A stretch of DNA of 64,000 nucleotides from Marinobacter salicampi (GTDB lineage Bacteria > Pseudomonadota > Gammaproteobacteria > Pseudomonadales > Oleiphilaceae), in the NCBI RefSeq assembly GCF_011074795.1, contig NZ_JAAMPF010000014.1:62001-126000 (forward strand), in the 5' to 3' direction. This document shows positions 1-9,787 of the stretch, in pieces. A program made the position numbers and the translations under genes. How positions within the stretch are numbered: the stretch's first letter is position 1; each line of letters starts with the position of its first letter. Under the pieces are notes generated by a model. That model did not search any database, had not been told where the DNA came from, and was given only the letters and a program-made list of their open reading frames with translations.

Positions 1-633
<633 letters not shown>

Positions 634-636
634 GAT

Positions 637-1122
637 CTAGAGCAGCTTCTCGATATCCGCACGGATGGACTCCGGCTTCGCCGTGGGCGGGTAGCGCCGA
701 ACTACCTGGCCATCACGATTGACCAGGAACTTGGTAAAGTTCCATTTGATTTTTTCCGAACCCATAAGGCCTTTGGCCTCGGCTTTCAGGAAACCGTAAA
801 GGGGGTGGGTGTGGGGTCCGTTCACCTCGATTTTGGCAAACATGGGGAAGTCGACACCGTAGTTCAGACTGCAGAACTGACTGATTTTCTCGTTATCACC
901 AGGGTCCTGATTCATAAACTGGTTACAGGGAAACCCAAGGACCTCAAAGCCTCTGTCTTTCAGACTGGAATACAGTGCCTGCAGACCTTCAAACTGGGGT
1001 GTAAACCCGCATTTGCTTGCCGTGTTGACGATCAGGAGAATCTTGCCCTGATAGTCGCCCAGACTCTGGTTCTCACCGTTGATGCTCGTGACGTCGATAT
1101 CATAAAGCATGGCAGCAGACAT
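637..1122 (-). CDS. Glutathione peroxidase family protein (thiol peroxidase)
   Basis: This 161-residue cytoplasmic enzyme reduces hydroperoxides with glutathione or, more often in bacteria, thioredoxin. The peroxidatic cysteine is Cys38 in NTASKCGFTPQ. The catalytic Gln68 lies in GFPCNQF, and Trp127-Asn128 in KWNFTKFLV complete the tetrad. Cys84 in ISQFCSLNYGV is at the place of the resolving cysteine in thioredoxin-dependent members, and Cys66 is also present. The ATG at 1122 has a strong AAGGAGAGG site. It is the first gene of a gpx-ohrR unit, so OhrR control of organic peroxide detoxification is likely. Length is normal for the family. Confidence 0.92.
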   Translation of the reverse strand: MSAAMLYDIDVTSINGENQSLGDYQGKILLIVNTASKCGFTPQFEGLQALYSSLKDRGFEVLGFPCNQFMNQDPGDNEKISQFCSLNYGVDFPMFAKIEVNGPHTHPLYGFLKAEAKGLMGSEKIKWNFTKFLVNRDGQVVRRYPPTAKPESIRADIEKLL

Positions 1123-1155
1123 GAACCTCTCCTTATTTGATTTTTACCAATTATA

Positions 1156-1165
1156 TTGTGCACAA
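1156..1165. promoter_or_regulatory. Candidate OhrR operator in the gpx promoter
   Basis: A perfect 10-base palindrome TTGTGCACAA lies in AT-rich DNA 34 bases before the gpx start codon and between the divergent gpx and alaA genes. OhrR/MarR repressors bind short AT-flanked inverted repeats overlapping their own promoters. The assignment is inferred from position and symmetry only. Confidence 0.4.
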
Positions 1166-1313
1166 CTTATTATCACAAATTTTCACGCCTGGCATCCTAA
1201 ATTCCCGATTCCGTGCCATTTTTCATCACAATTCATCGCAATTGGGCTGTTGCCCCCGCCTGCCGCTCCGCTAGAATGGCGGTTTGGTCCCTTGATTCAG
1301 GAAGTCGCTGTTT

Positions 1314-2528
1314 ATGCAGAACTACAAGAAGTCCGCCAAGCTGGATAATGTGTGTTATGAAATCCGCGGCGTGGTTCTGCGGGAGGCGAGAAGACTGGAG
1401 GAGGAAGGCCACCGCGTACTCAAGCTCAACATAGGCAACCCTGCAGCATTTGAACTGGACGTTCCAGAGGAAATCCAGCAGGACGTCATATACAACATGC
1501 CGTCGGCACAGGGTTACGTGGAATCCAAGGGGCTGTTCTCGGCGCGCAAGGCAGTCATGCATTACTGTCAGCAGCGCGGTATAGACAAGGTCGACATCGA
1601 CGACATCTACCTCGGCAACGGCGTCAGTGAAATGATCGTCATGTCGATGCAGGCCCTCCTGAATACCGGCGACGAAGTCCTCATTCCCGCGCCCGACTAC
1701 CCGCTATGGACGGCGGCGGTAACCCTGTCCAGCGGCAAGCCGGTGCACTACCGCTGTGATGAGCAGCAGGAGTGGTATCCGGACATCGATGACATGAAAA
1801 GCAAGATCACCTCCCGTACCCGGGCGGTCGTCCTGATCAATCCCAACAACCCGACAGGGGCGGTCTACCCGAAGGAGCTGCTGGAACAGGTCATTGAGCT
1901 GGCCCGGCAGCACAACCTGATCATTCTGTCCGACGAAATCTACGACAAGATTCTCTATGATGGCGTCGAACATGTCTCCACCGCTTCCCTTGCCGATGAT
2001 GTACTGTTCTTTACCTTCAACGGGCTGTCGAAAAATTATCGGGCTGCCGGCTACCGGTCAGGCTGGATGATCATCAGTGGCGCCAAACACAAGGCCCGGG
2101 ATCTTATTGAAGGCATCGACATGCTTGCCTCCATGCGGCTGTGCGCCAACGTACCAGCGCAACTGGCTATCCAGACCGCACTAGGGGGTTACCAGTCCAT
2201 CAAGGATCTGGTAGCCCCCGGGGGGCGCCTGTACGAACAAAGGGAAACCGCCTGGTCGCTATTGAACGACATCCCGGGCGTTTCCTGTGTAAAGCCCAAG
2301 GGCGCCCTCTACCTCTTTCCGAAACTTGACCCCAAGCGGTTTCCCATCCATAACGATGAGCGGCTGGTGCTGGACCTTCTGGTGCAGGAGAAAATTCTCC
2401 TGGTTCAGGGGTCGGCCTTCAATATCGACGACAAACAACATCTTCGGGTCGTGTTCCTACCACGGGAAGACGTTCTGGAGGACGCGATAAAACGTCTGGC
2501 CCATTTTCTCTCCGCCTATCAGCAGTAG
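1314..2528 (+). CDS. alaA: Glutamate-pyruvate (alanine) aminotransferase AlaA
   Basis: A 404-residue fold-type I PLP aminotransferase, close in layout to E. coli AlaA (YfbQ), the main alanine-forming transaminase. Visible signatures are INPNNPTGAVY (175-185), LSDEIYDKI with Asp207 contacting the pyridine nitrogen, and FNGLSKNYRAAGYRSGW with Lys240 as the Schiff-base lysine. The N-terminus (ARRLEEEGHRVLKLNIGNPA) is typical of AlaA rather than AspC. The ATG at 1314 follows AGGAAG. It is divergent from gpx, and the next gene starts 10 bases downstream, suggesting co-transcription. Confidence 0.93.
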   Translation: MQNYKKSAKLDNVCYEIRGVVLREARRLEEEGHRVLKLNIGNPAAFELDVPEEIQQDVIYNMPSAQGYVESKGLFSARKAVMHYCQQRGIDKVDIDDIYLGNGVSEMIVMSMQALLNTGDEVLIPAPDYPLWTAAVTLSSGKPVHYRCDEQQEWYPDIDDMKSKITSRTRAVVLINPNNPTGAVYPKELLEQVIELARQHNLIILSDEIYDKILYDGVEHVSTASLADDVLFFTFNGLSKNYRAAGYRSGWMIISGAKHKARDLIEGIDMLASMRLCANVPAQLAIQTALGGYQSIKDLVAPGGRLYEQRETAWSLLNDIPGVSCVKPKGALYLFPKLDPKRFPIHNDERLVLDLLVQEKILLVQGSAFNIDDKQHLRVVFLPREDVLEDAIKRLAHFLSAYQQ

Positions 2529-2538
2529 GGAGTCCACT

Positions 2539-2997
2539 GTGGCAGACATTCACATTGAAGAGTTCTATAAAGACGCGGCAGTGGCCCTGGTCCAACTTTA
2601 TTCAGCCTTCCCCAGGCGCATAAATCTGTTTGTCGAGGACATCGCCGGCCCAGACGAGACTGATGAATTCGGTCTCCACAGCCGAAGGCATATGGCCTGT
2701 TTCGGCGCTCTTCTGTGGTTAGCGGAGGAGGGCCTCATTCGTTATATTGACACCATCCGACAAGATGCGATGGATCAGGCAGTACTGACCCAGGCAGCTT
2801 TCGTGCGCCTGAGTGCTCCGGCCAGCGATGCCGTTGTCAAGGCGGCGTCTCCCCAAGCGCTGGAGGCGGCCGCCCAGGCCCCACCAACCATCCGAGAGGA
2901 ATTTTCCAGCCACATCTATCTGTTTCGCGAGGCTATTCGCAGCCGGAGCTCAGCGCGTATCAGCCAGGTGGTACGATCAACCTTCTTCAGTGAGTGA
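2539..2997 (+). CDS. Conserved hypothetical protein, 152 aa
   Basis: I do not recognise the family. The start is GTG 2539 with GGGAG six bases upstream, ten bases after alaA. The product is soluble and mostly helical, with no signal peptide or membrane segment. The N-terminal half contains FPRRINLFVEDIAGPDETDE and GLHSRRHMACFGALLWLAEEGLIRY, which resembles a small winged-helix or helical-bundle domain (LWLAEEGLIRY looks like a wHTH helix-turn). The middle (residues 90-116) is Ala- and Pro-rich, probably a linker. The C-terminus has the Ser/Arg-rich SRSSARISQVVRSTFF. Its place between alaA and htpX gives no firm clue to function. Confidence 0.75.
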   Translation: MADIHIEEFYKDAAVALVQLYSAFPRRINLFVEDIAGPDETDEFGLHSRRHMACFGALLWLAEEGLIRYIDTIRQDAMDQAVLTQAAFVRLSAPASDAVVKAASPQALEAAAQAPPTIREEFSSHIYLFREAIRSRSSARISQVVRSTFFSE

Positions 2998-3128
2998 TGT
3001 CAGCCCATCCTGTATCCCTGCCTCTGAATTAATTTGACGTAAGCCGCTTGAAGCCTCTGGCGGAAAACCCAATAAAGCCATTAAATGAAAGCGCCCAAGC
3101 CGGGCTGGTCTCAAGAAGGGTTTCGTCC

Positions 3129-4013
3129 ATGCGTATTCTGTTGTTCCTGGCCACAAACATCGCGGTTATCCTGGTAGCGGGCATTACGTTGCAGCTGCTG
3201 GGGGTCGACAGCTATCTGGCCCAAAATGGCATTCAGTACCAGTCACTGCTGATCTTCGCCGCTGTCTTCGGCTTTGCCGGAGCGTTCGTTTCCCTGCTCA
3301 TATCGAAGCCGATGGCAAAATGGAGCACCAAAGCCAAGGTAATCAAGCAGCCACGTACGGCCTCCGAGCAATGGCTTGTGGATACCGTCAGGGAACTTGC
3401 CAAGAAAGCCGGAGTCGGCATGCCGGAAGTGGCGGTATTTCCCGCCACACAGGCGAACGCGTTCGCTACGGGCTGGAACCGAAATGATTCGCTGGTTGCG
3501 GTAAGTGAGGGCATGCTGCAACGATTCGACAAGGAAGAGATTCGGGCCGTCCTGGGTCACGAGATTGGTCACGTGGCCAATGGTGATATGGTTACCCTTG
3601 CTCTCATACAGGGAGTCATTAACACCTTTGTCATTTTCGCCTCGCGAATTATTGGCTCCGTGGTGGACAGGGCCGTTTTCAAGAACGAGGGCGGCCACGG
3701 ACCCGGCTTTTTTGTGGTCAGCATCGTAGCTCAGATTATTCTTGGCATACTTGCCAGCACAATTGTGGCCTGGTTCTCCCGCAAACGTGAATTTCGCGCC
3801 GACATTGCCGGTGCCGAGCTGGCCAGTCGGGGCGCAATGGTCAGCGCCCTGATGCGCCTGAAAAAAGAAACCGAGATTCCGAACCAGATGCCCGACAACC
3901 TGGAAGCCTTCGGCATCAACCGTGGCAGCCGTACCGGCCTGTCGGCCCTGTTCATGACTCACCCTCCCCTTGATCGCCGCATTGCCGCACTGGAAGCATC
4001 GTCCATCGCCTGA
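3129..4013 (+). CDS. htpX: Membrane zinc metalloprotease HtpX
   Basis: This 294-residue M48B inner-membrane protease degrades misfolded membrane proteins, working alongside FtsH. The zinc motif HEIGH is at residues 144-148 in RAVLGHEIGHVANGD, and the third ligand region REFRADIAGAELA follows. Two hydrophobic segments lie at residues 1-26 and about 38-58, and two more after the active site (about 158-175 and 193-215). I chose ATG 3129 because it has AAGAAGGG upstream and gives the usual 293-295 residues; a TTG start 81 bases upstream would add 27 atypical residues. A hairpin follows the gene at 4030-4056. Confidence 0.95.
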   Translation: MRILLFLATNIAVILVAGITLQLLGVDSYLAQNGIQYQSLLIFAAVFGFAGAFVSLLISKPMAKWSTKAKVIKQPRTASEQWLVDTVRELAKKAGVGMPEVAVFPATQANAFATGWNRNDSLVAVSEGMLQRFDKEEIRAVLGHEIGHVANGDMVTLALIQGVINTFVIFASRIIGSVVDRAVFKNEGGHGPGFFVVSIVAQIILGILASTIVAWFSRKREFRADIAGAELASRGAMVSALMRLKKETEIPNQMPDNLEAFGINRGSRTGLSALFMTHPPLDRRIAALEASSIA

Positions 4014-4029
4014 GAGAGCCTGAGACAAC

Positions 4030-4056
4030 CTTCCGGGCGATCAAAGCGCCCGGAAG
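4030..4056 (+). terminator. Hairpin after htpX
   Basis: CTTCCGGGCG (4030-4039) pairs perfectly with CGCCCGGAAG (4047-4056) around a 7-base loop. No T-run follows, so it is either a Rho-independent terminator of weak type or an mRNA 3' protecting hairpin. Confidence 0.4.
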
Positions 4057-4240
4057 AGTCGAAGCAGGACCGCACGTGGCAGAGTGGGAAGAAAACCACA
4101 GACTTGGCGTCATATTTCAGACACAATTGTTCTGTAGCCTTGGGAAGCATCAAGGAATAGCAAATTTTTGACTTGAACAGCTTCGACTAAGAAAACGTTA
4201 GTAGAGAAAGATTGCAGAAAGCTGACAGAGAGAGTCACCC

Positions 4241-4423
4241 ATGACGAAGGACCAGAACATGCTACAACAGACACAGAGTTCCGAGCCGTGGATGAATGGA
4301 GCAGCGGTGGTGTTATCAGACGGCCGCGAAGTGCCCATTACAGACACAATGGTTCAGCAATCCCTGGAGGCGCTCGCTTCCAATTCCAATGATGCGGCAA
4401 AGCCGGCCCGGCGCGCATCCTGA
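4241..4423 (+). CDS. Small PA1571-family protein, 60 aa
   Basis: A short orphan protein preceded by a GAGAGAG ribosome site. Its core, VVLSDGREVPITDTMVQQSLEAL, resembles the PA1571 family of pseudomonads (a '(D/Q)GREVPIT..M(I/V).(Q/R)' pattern); function is unknown. The N-terminus is Gln/Ser-rich and the last 15 residues are basic. A second possible start is the Met at 4259. It has its own 227-base upstream spacer and is followed by a strong hairpin, so it is probably a monocistronic gene. The family match is from memory of the motif. Confidence 0.65.
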   Translation: MTKDQNMLQQTQSSEPWMNGAAVVLSDGREVPITDTMVQQSLEALASNSNDAAKPARRAS

Positions 4424-4486
4424 CCCGCTCCGTTTAGGCAAGCCTGGTGCGTGACGACCCTGGCGCTCCAGCGGCCAGCTTAAGCC

Positions 4487-4505
4487 ACCCCGCCTCTGGC
4501 GGGGT
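4487..4505. terminator. Bidirectional terminator hairpin between the PA1571-like gene and pdxB
   Basis: ACCCCGCC (4487-4494) pairs with GGCGGGGT (4498-4505) around a TCT loop. It lies between two converging genes, six bases beyond the pdxB stop. The T-run is weak on both sides. Confidence 0.5.
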
Positions 4506-4511
4506 CAAATT

Positions 4512-5660
4512 CTAGAGCTTGAGTTTGAACCCCAACACTCTGAACTGATCCTGTAGGGAGCGACTGGTTCCCTTGAGCTGGATTTTGACACTGGAAAACT
4601 CTCGGCGCACCGGATAGTCACGCCTTAGCCGATCAAACGCCGCGCCCCGCTCCTCGGCTGGAAGTCGGAGCGTGCGGCGCAAACGCGCGTCATCGCGACG
4701 GGGATCATAGCAAGCTCGAATAGCGGTATCGGCGGCGTCACGGGCCTGGGCCGAACGGGTGAACGCAAGCTTGCTCAATGGCGGCTCCGGAAGAAACTGG
4801 CCACTCTGTTTTCGGGCTGGCAAACCGAGAAACCGGCTCAACGCCTGGTAGATTACTTCCGTGCCCTGGACCTTGCCTTCCAGGCTATAACCCGCGATGT
4901 GCGGGGTCGCCAGCCAGACACCCTGAGCAAGCCGGGGGTTGATTTCCGGCTCATGCTCCCAGACGTCCAGCACCACAGTTGGTGCATGGCTTGCCTGGAG
5001 CCTATCTAGCAGAGCATCGCAATCAATCACCTCGCCGCGGCTGGTATTGATCAATAGCTGATTTTCATTCATACCCGCCAGACGCTGACGATCAAGCATG
5101 TGGTAGGTAGGATGGCCACCGGTATGGGTCAAGGGCGTGTGAAGGGAAACCACATCGCAGCCAAGAGCCTGGTCAAGCGAGCCGAAGTCATCACTGTCTT
5201 CCTCGGACTCCCGGAACGGATCACACACCCGCACGGTAATGCCCAAACGGGAAAGCGTTCGCCACAGGGCACCGCCAACGTTGCCGGCACCGACGATCCC
5301 GACACTCAGGTCGGTCCAGTCTTTGATATCAAGACGTTCAGCATGAAGCGAAAGTACACTGAGCACGTATTCAACTACGCTGTTGGCGTTGCAGCCAGGG
5401 GCGCAGGCAAACCTGATACCCTGCTCTTGCAGCCAGCGCTGGTCCACATGATCCGTGCCGATGGTGGCCGTGCCCACGAACTTGACCCGACTGCCTCTCA
5501 GCAGGGCTTCGTCAACCTGGGTAACCGACCTGACCAGCAGGACGTCAGCGTCCCTGACCTCTGCGGCGGTAAGCTCCCGCCCGGACACCCGGCGTATCGC
5601 ACCAATTTCGTCAAAAAACGAATCCAGCAGCGGGATATTCTCATCAGCCACGATAACCAT
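4512..5660 (-). CDS. pdxB: 4-phosphoerythronate dehydrogenase PdxB
   Basis: Second step of DXP-dependent pyridoxal phosphate synthesis, oxidising 4-phospho-D-erythronate with a nicotinamide cofactor. The protein is a D-2-hydroxyacid dehydrogenase: VADENIPLLDSFF at the N-terminus, FVGTATIGTDHVD, the dinucleotide-binding VGIVGAGNVGGAL, LLINTSRGEVID and WEHEPEIN, with HIAGYS carrying the catalytic His. The C-terminal dimerisation domain specific to PdxB is present (382 residues in total). I chose ATG 5660 because the MVIVADEN start aligns with family N-termini; a TTG at 5669 would add three residues. It lies just downstream of rhlB on the same strand. Confidence 0.93.
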   Translation of the reverse strand: MVIVADENIPLLDSFFDEIGAIRRVSGRELTAAEVRDADVLLVRSVTQVDEALLRGSRVKFVGTATIGTDHVDQRWLQEQGIRFACAPGCNANSVVEYVLSVLSLHAERLDIKDWTDLSVGIVGAGNVGGALWRTLSRLGITVRVCDPFRESEEDSDDFGSLDQALGCDVVSLHTPLTHTGGHPTYHMLDRQRLAGMNENQLLINTSRGEVIDCDALLDRLQASHAPTVVLDVWEHEPEINPRLAQGVWLATPHIAGYSLEGKVQGTEVIYQALSRFLGLPARKQSGQFLPEPPLSKLAFTRSAQARDAADTAIRACYDPRRDDARLRRTLRLPAEERGAAFDRLRRDYPVRREFSSVKIQLKGTSRSLQDQFRVLGFKLKL

Positions 5661-5677
5661 AGGAAGCAACTCGCTGC

Positions 5678-7045
5678 TCAGTTTCTGCGCGGGCGCTGGC
5701 CACGCCCGGCTGGGGGTCTTCGGGTCGTGCGCCGGCGGGTAATCGGTGGCTTGGCCAGGGGTGTCATGAGTTCTTCCTCCGGCACCGACGAAGTGAGCTT
5801 CTGGCCGATATAGGACTCGATAGCCGGCAGCGAGAATGCGTCGTCCTCACTGGCGAAACTCACCGACACCCCCTCCTGGCCTGCCCGCCCGGTCCGTCCG
5901 ATACGGTGGACATAATCTTCGGCACTGTCAGGCAGGTTATAGTTGAACACGTGGCTTACCCCATCCACATGAATACCGCGGCCGGCAACATCTGTAGCCA
6001 CCAGCACCTGTATATCGCCCCGCTTGAACTGGTCCAGTGTCTTGATTCGCCTGTTCTGGGCGATCTCCCCCGACATCAGGGCGACCTTGATGCCCTGATT
6101 GCGGAGGTCTTCATCAAGGTCCCGGCACTGGTCACGGCGGTTGGCAAACACGAGGGCCTTGTCGACGTTCCTGCGCTGGAGATAATTCACCAATACCGTG
6201 AGTTTCTCGTCGCCCCCCACGAAATAGACCGTCTGTTTGACCCGTTCTGCGGTTTTCTGCTCCGGCTCAACTTCAACGAATTCAGCGCCCTGGGTCCACA
6301 TGGATGCCAGGTTAAGCACATCCTGGTTGAACGTGGCACTGAACAGCAGGGTCTGCCGGTCTTCCTTGGGCGTGCACTTGCGGATAATGCGCTTGACGTC
6401 CGGAATGAAGCCCATGTCCAGCATGCGGTCGGCTTCGTCGAGAATCAGCAGATCCAACTGATCCAGGAATACATCCTGGGAGCCCAGAAAATCGATCAGG
6501 CGGCCGGGCGTTGCGACCAGGATATCAACCACCTCGTTCTGCAACTGGTCCCGTTGCTTGTCATAGTTCATGCCGCCCACAACCGTGACCACATTATGGC
6601 CGGTATAGCCGCACAGCTGTTCTGCGTCCTTGGCAATCTGCATCGCCAGTTCACGGGTGGGCGCAAGGGCAAGTACCCTTGGCTCTGAGGCAAACCGGTC
6701 CTCAGCGGGGATGGGATGCTCAAGCATGCGCTGTATGGCATTTATCAGGAAGGCGGCGGTTTTGCCGGTTCCGGTCTGGGCCTGACCAATAAGATCCTTT
6801 CCAGCAAGGGTGAAAGGCAGGGTTTCGCCCTGGATCGGCGTGCAGTACTCAAACCCGATATCAGCAATAGCACTCTCGAGCCGCGAGTCGAGTCCCAGAT
6901 CAACAAACCTTATTTTACCCTGCACTACCGGCAGCTCCTCGGAGCGTTCGCCGTGTGTCTGGTCCGAATCAAGCGTTTGGTCCACTGCCCGGGCATCCCC
7001 TGACGATTCTGGCGCCGATGGTTGCTCATGGGATTTGGCTTGCAT
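5678..7045 (-). CDS. rhlB: DEAD-box ATP-dependent RNA helicase RhlB
   Basis: RNA helicase, in enterobacteria a component of the RNase E degradosome. Motifs in order are F-x-YCTPIQGETLP (Q motif), AQTGTGKTAAF (Walker A), PTRELAMQI (Ia), LLILDEADRMLDMGF (DEAD box), LLFSATF (SAT), FANRRDQCRDL (IV) and YVHRIGRTGRAG (VI). The tail is basic (TRRRTTRRPPAGRGQRPRR). I chose ATG 7045 because of its GAGAG site. In-frame ATGs at 7123 and 7147 would add a Ser/Glu-rich extension and overlap the end of epmC. The gene is followed closely by pdxB. Confidence 0.9.
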   Translation of the reverse strand: MQAKSHEQPSAPESSGDARAVDQTLDSDQTHGERSEELPVVQGKIRFVDLGLDSRLESAIADIGFEYCTPIQGETLPFTLAGKDLIGQAQTGTGKTAAFLINAIQRMLEHPIPAEDRFASEPRVLALAPTRELAMQIAKDAEQLCGYTGHNVVTVVGGMNYDKQRDQLQNEVVDILVATPGRLIDFLGSQDVFLDQLDLLILDEADRMLDMGFIPDVKRIIRKCTPKEDRQTLLFSATFNQDVLNLASMWTQGAEFVEVEPEQKTAERVKQTVYFVGGDEKLTVLVNYLQRRNVDKALVFANRRDQCRDLDEDLRNQGIKVALMSGEIAQNRRIKTLDQFKRGDIQVLVATDVAGRGIHVDGVSHVFNYNLPDSAEDYVHRIGRTGRAGQEGVSVSFASEDDAFSLPAIESYIGQKLTSSVPEEELMTPLAKPPITRRRTTRRPPAGRGQRPRRN

Positions 7046-7112
7046 ACGTGTACTCTCTGTCTCAGAATTTTCCGCGGACATTTCAGCATCTGATGCTGTG
7101 TCCGAACTGATA

Positions 7113-7682
7113 TCAACATTCATAGTTTGGGCCGGGGTTAAGGTCATTGAAACGTTGTTCAGAAGACCATGCCTCTGCAACAAGCGCCTGCCTCTCATAA
7201 AAGGCTAAAAGTGTGCGGTAGAACCTGTCCGCCCTGTCGGGAAGCCCATTTTTGAGGTAAACCTGAGTCTGGGCCCACACTTTGTTCCGGAAATTCTCTT
7301 CATCACTGCCGCTACCGGTTAGATTGTCCACGCTGACATGAAAGCCCGAACCTGCGGCTACAGAAAAAAGCCACTCCAGTGCCTGCGGCTTTACTTCGAC
7401 CTTTTCGAACGCCATCTGTTGCTCAGCATTGCGTCCATCAGGACAATACCAGTAGCCATAGTCATTGAGCTTTCGACGCTGGGCTCCGGCTATACACCAG
7501 TGGCTTATTTCGTGAAGGGCACTGGCGTAGTAGTCATGGGCGAACACGACCTGCGCCAGCCCGTCCGGTGTCCGGGCAGGGATATACTCAGGCTCTTCGC
7601 CGCCACTGACCAACAGGGTTCGGTCGGTTTCCCGAAACAGGTCATTAAACAGCATGATAAGATCGTTCGCGTGGTGTTTCAT
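7113..7682 (-). CDS. epmC: Elongation factor P hydroxylase EpmC
   Basis: EpmC (YfcM) hydroxylates the modified (beta-lysylated) lysine of EF-P, which helps ribosomes through polyproline stretches. The 189-residue protein shows the family core HDYYASALHEISHWCIAGAQRR, with the metal-binding HEISH motif, then DYGYWYCPDGRNAEQQMAFE. ATG 7682 fits the family N-terminus (MKHHANDLIMLFNDLF). The open frame extends to 7853 but the extra residues look non-homologous. Its end lies just upstream of rhlB, so the two are probably co-transcribed. It is divergent from dsbD. Confidence 0.9.
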   Translation of the reverse strand: MKHHANDLIMLFNDLFRETDRTLLVSGGEEPEYIPARTPDGLAQVVFAHDYYASALHEISHWCIAGAQRRKLNDYGYWYCPDGRNAEQQMAFEKVEVKPQALEWLFSVAAGSGFHVSVDNLTGSGSDEENFRNKVWAQTQVYLKNGLPDRADRFYRTLLAFYERQALVAEAWSSEQRFNDLNPGPNYEC

Positions 7683-7851
7683 GCGACCGCTATTGTGCGA
7701 CTTTAGCGCTTGCAATGCCAGCAGGAACTTTTCCGTGCCAGGGTTGTCGATGTGTTCACGCCAGAGCGGAAACCAGAGGCAATAAGAATACCTGACAGCG
7801 CCATCCCGGGCTTTGTGCCCAGGTTGTGAAACTCCCTTACAAGATGGAACC

Positions 7852-9753
7852 ATGCCATTGATTAGCCAGCCTTATCCGGTATTTTCGGCGGCCTTTATCG
7901 CAACTGTCGTAGGCGTACTGTTACAGACTCTCACGGTTGTCGGGTTGTTGGCGCCAGGGGCGGTCTTTGCCCAGAGTTCTTTTTTTGGCAGCAATGACAC
8001 TGAGTTTTTGCCCGTAGATGAAGCCCTCCCTTTCAGCTACACCACGACCGCATCCGGGGTCGAACTTTTCTGGAATGTGGCGCCGGACCACTACCTTTAT
8101 AAAGGCAGGGTCAGCGTTGAAGCAAAGCATGCCGACGTTACCGTGGGCCAGCCGGCGTTCTCCAGCCCGGGCACAGCCACCGAGGACGAGTTCTTTGGTG
8201 AGGTCACGGTATTCTATGACCCGGTAACAGCGACAGTGCCCGTTGAGCTCCCGGCGGGAATGCAGGAGGCGGAACTGACCGTCACTTACCAGGGCTGCGC
8301 CAACGCCGGCCTTTGCTACCCGCCTCAAACCCGGGAAGTACTTTTCTACCCTGGCAATAATGATGGAGGTACCGGTTCATTAGCCAATGGCACCTCTGCT
8401 CCCTCCCTCTCCAGTGCAGGGGCTGGTGCAGACACAAGCTCGGCAACAGGGCTTGCGGGCTTTCTTTCCGAGCAGTCACTGTGGCTGGTCGCGCTGGTGT
8501 TCGTGGCCCTCGGTCTTGGCCTAACATTTACGCCCTGCGTGTTACCGATGATCCCGATCATCTCGTCCCTTGTGTCAAGCCGCAACACACGCAGTAGCGG
8601 CCATGCCCTACTCCTGGCCAGCAGCTATGTGCTGGGCATGGCCCTGACCTATGCCGCAGCCGGAGTGATCACAGGTCTTTTGGGTGCAAGTTTCAACCTT
8701 CAGGCCCATCTCCAGTCACCCTGGGTGCTGGGAACCTTCGCTGCCCTGTTCGTGGCATTCGCTCTGGCGATGTTCAATGTGTATGACCTCCAGATGCCAG
8801 CTTTCTTGCGAGACCGCATCAGTAACGCCAGCCAGACCCTGACTGGTGGCCGGCTGGTGAGTGTATTCCTGATTGGTGCGCTGTCAGCGCTGATCGTATC
8901 GCCCTGTGTCACGGCGCCCCTGGCCGGCAGTCTGTTGTATATTTCCACCACCCAGGACGCTCTCGTGGGGGGCGTTGCGCTGTTCGCCCTGGGCCTTGGC
9001 ATGGGTATTCCGCTCATTGCGGTTGCCGTGGCGGGCCGAAGGGTATTGCCCACATCCGGAGCCTGGATGAACATTGTAAAGGCATTTTATGGCGTCATGC
9101 TGCTCGCGGTTGCGATCTGGCTGATTGAGCGTCTGGTTCCTCCCTGGGTGGCCATGACGTTATGGGCAACCCTGGTTGGCATCACTGGCGTGCAGCTGGG
9201 TGCTTTCGACTCTGCCCGGCCCGGCTGGCCCAGGACCTGGAAAGGGCTTGGTCTGATATTTTCTGCCTATGCCCTGGCCCTTCTGGTTGGCGCGCTAGCC
9301 GGGGCAACCGATCCCTTGCGCCCGCTCGACCCGTTGGTCCGGTCTACTGACCGGACCGGAGCGGCAGCTCAGACCCATGCCGAATTTCAGCGTTTTAAGG
9401 AGCCCGACGCGATCCGCAGGGCGCTGGCAGAGGCCCGATCTCAGGGCCAGCCGGTCATGCTGGATTTCTATGCCGACTGGTGTATCAGCTGCAAGGTCAT
9501 GGAGCGGCAGGTGTTCAGCAAGCCGGATGTTATCGAAGCGCTTGAGCCCTTACGGCTTCTGCAGATTGATCTGACCGACAACACTCCGGCACAGCAGGCC
9601 TTCCTGGATGATCTGGGGCTTTTCGGCCCGCCGGCCATTCTGTTCTATGACGCGGCCGGCGCCGAAGACGGCGCCTTTCGGGTGCTTGGCGAGATGGACA
9701 GGGCCCAGTTTCTCGCCCACCTGACGGAAACCCGAGCGGCCTTGGGCTACTGA
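7852..9753 (+). CDS. dsbD: Thiol:disulfide interchange protein DsbD
   Basis: Inner-membrane reductant conduit that passes electrons from cytoplasmic thioredoxin to periplasmic DsbC, DsbG and CcmG. The 633-residue protein has a signal peptide of about 40 residues, then a periplasmic alpha domain with YQGCANAGLCYPP carrying its two cysteines. The eight-helix beta domain holds the redox pair in FTPCVLPMIP and VSPCVTAPLAG. A C-terminal thioredoxin-like gamma domain has DFYADWCISCKVM (CxxC). ATG 7852 avoids a 13-residue non-signal extension. Its products support cytochrome c maturation, relevant to the cbb3 cluster 5 kb downstream. Confidence 0.95.
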   Translation: MPLISQPYPVFSAAFIATVVGVLLQTLTVVGLLAPGAVFAQSSFFGSNDTEFLPVDEALPFSYTTTASGVELFWNVAPDHYLYKGRVSVEAKHADVTVGQPAFSSPGTATEDEFFGEVTVFYDPVTATVPVELPAGMQEAELTVTYQGCANAGLCYPPQTREVLFYPGNNDGGTGSLANGTSAPSLSSAGAGADTSSATGLAGFLSEQSLWLVALVFVALGLGLTFTPCVLPMIPIISSLVSSRNTRSSGHALLLASSYVLGMALTYAAAGVITGLLGASFNLQAHLQSPWVLGTFAALFVAFALAMFNVYDLQMPAFLRDRISNASQTLTGGRLVSVFLIGALSALIVSPCVTAPLAGSLLYISTTQDALVGGVALFALGLGMGIPLIAVAVAGRRVLPTSGAWMNIVKAFYGVMLLAVAIWLIERLVPPWVAMTLWATLVGITGVQLGAFDSARPGWPRTWKGLGLIFSAYALALLVGALAGATDPLRPLDPLVRSTDRTGAAAQTHAEFQRFKEPDAIRRALAEARSQGQPVMLDFYADWCISCKVMERQVFSKPDVIEALEPLRLLQIDLTDNTPAQQAFLDDLGLFGPPAILFYDAAGAEDGAFRVLGEMDRAQFLAHLTETRAALGY

Positions 9754-9787
9754 CCCGCAAGCCCTCGGATACCTTCCTTGATCTACG

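Noticed and set aside
3243..4028. Long antisense open frame opposite htpX (261 codons)
   Set aside because: It mirrors the codon structure of htpX, has no homology I recognise and no ribosome site. Similar long frames opposite rhlB, ccoN and ccoP were rejected for the same reason.
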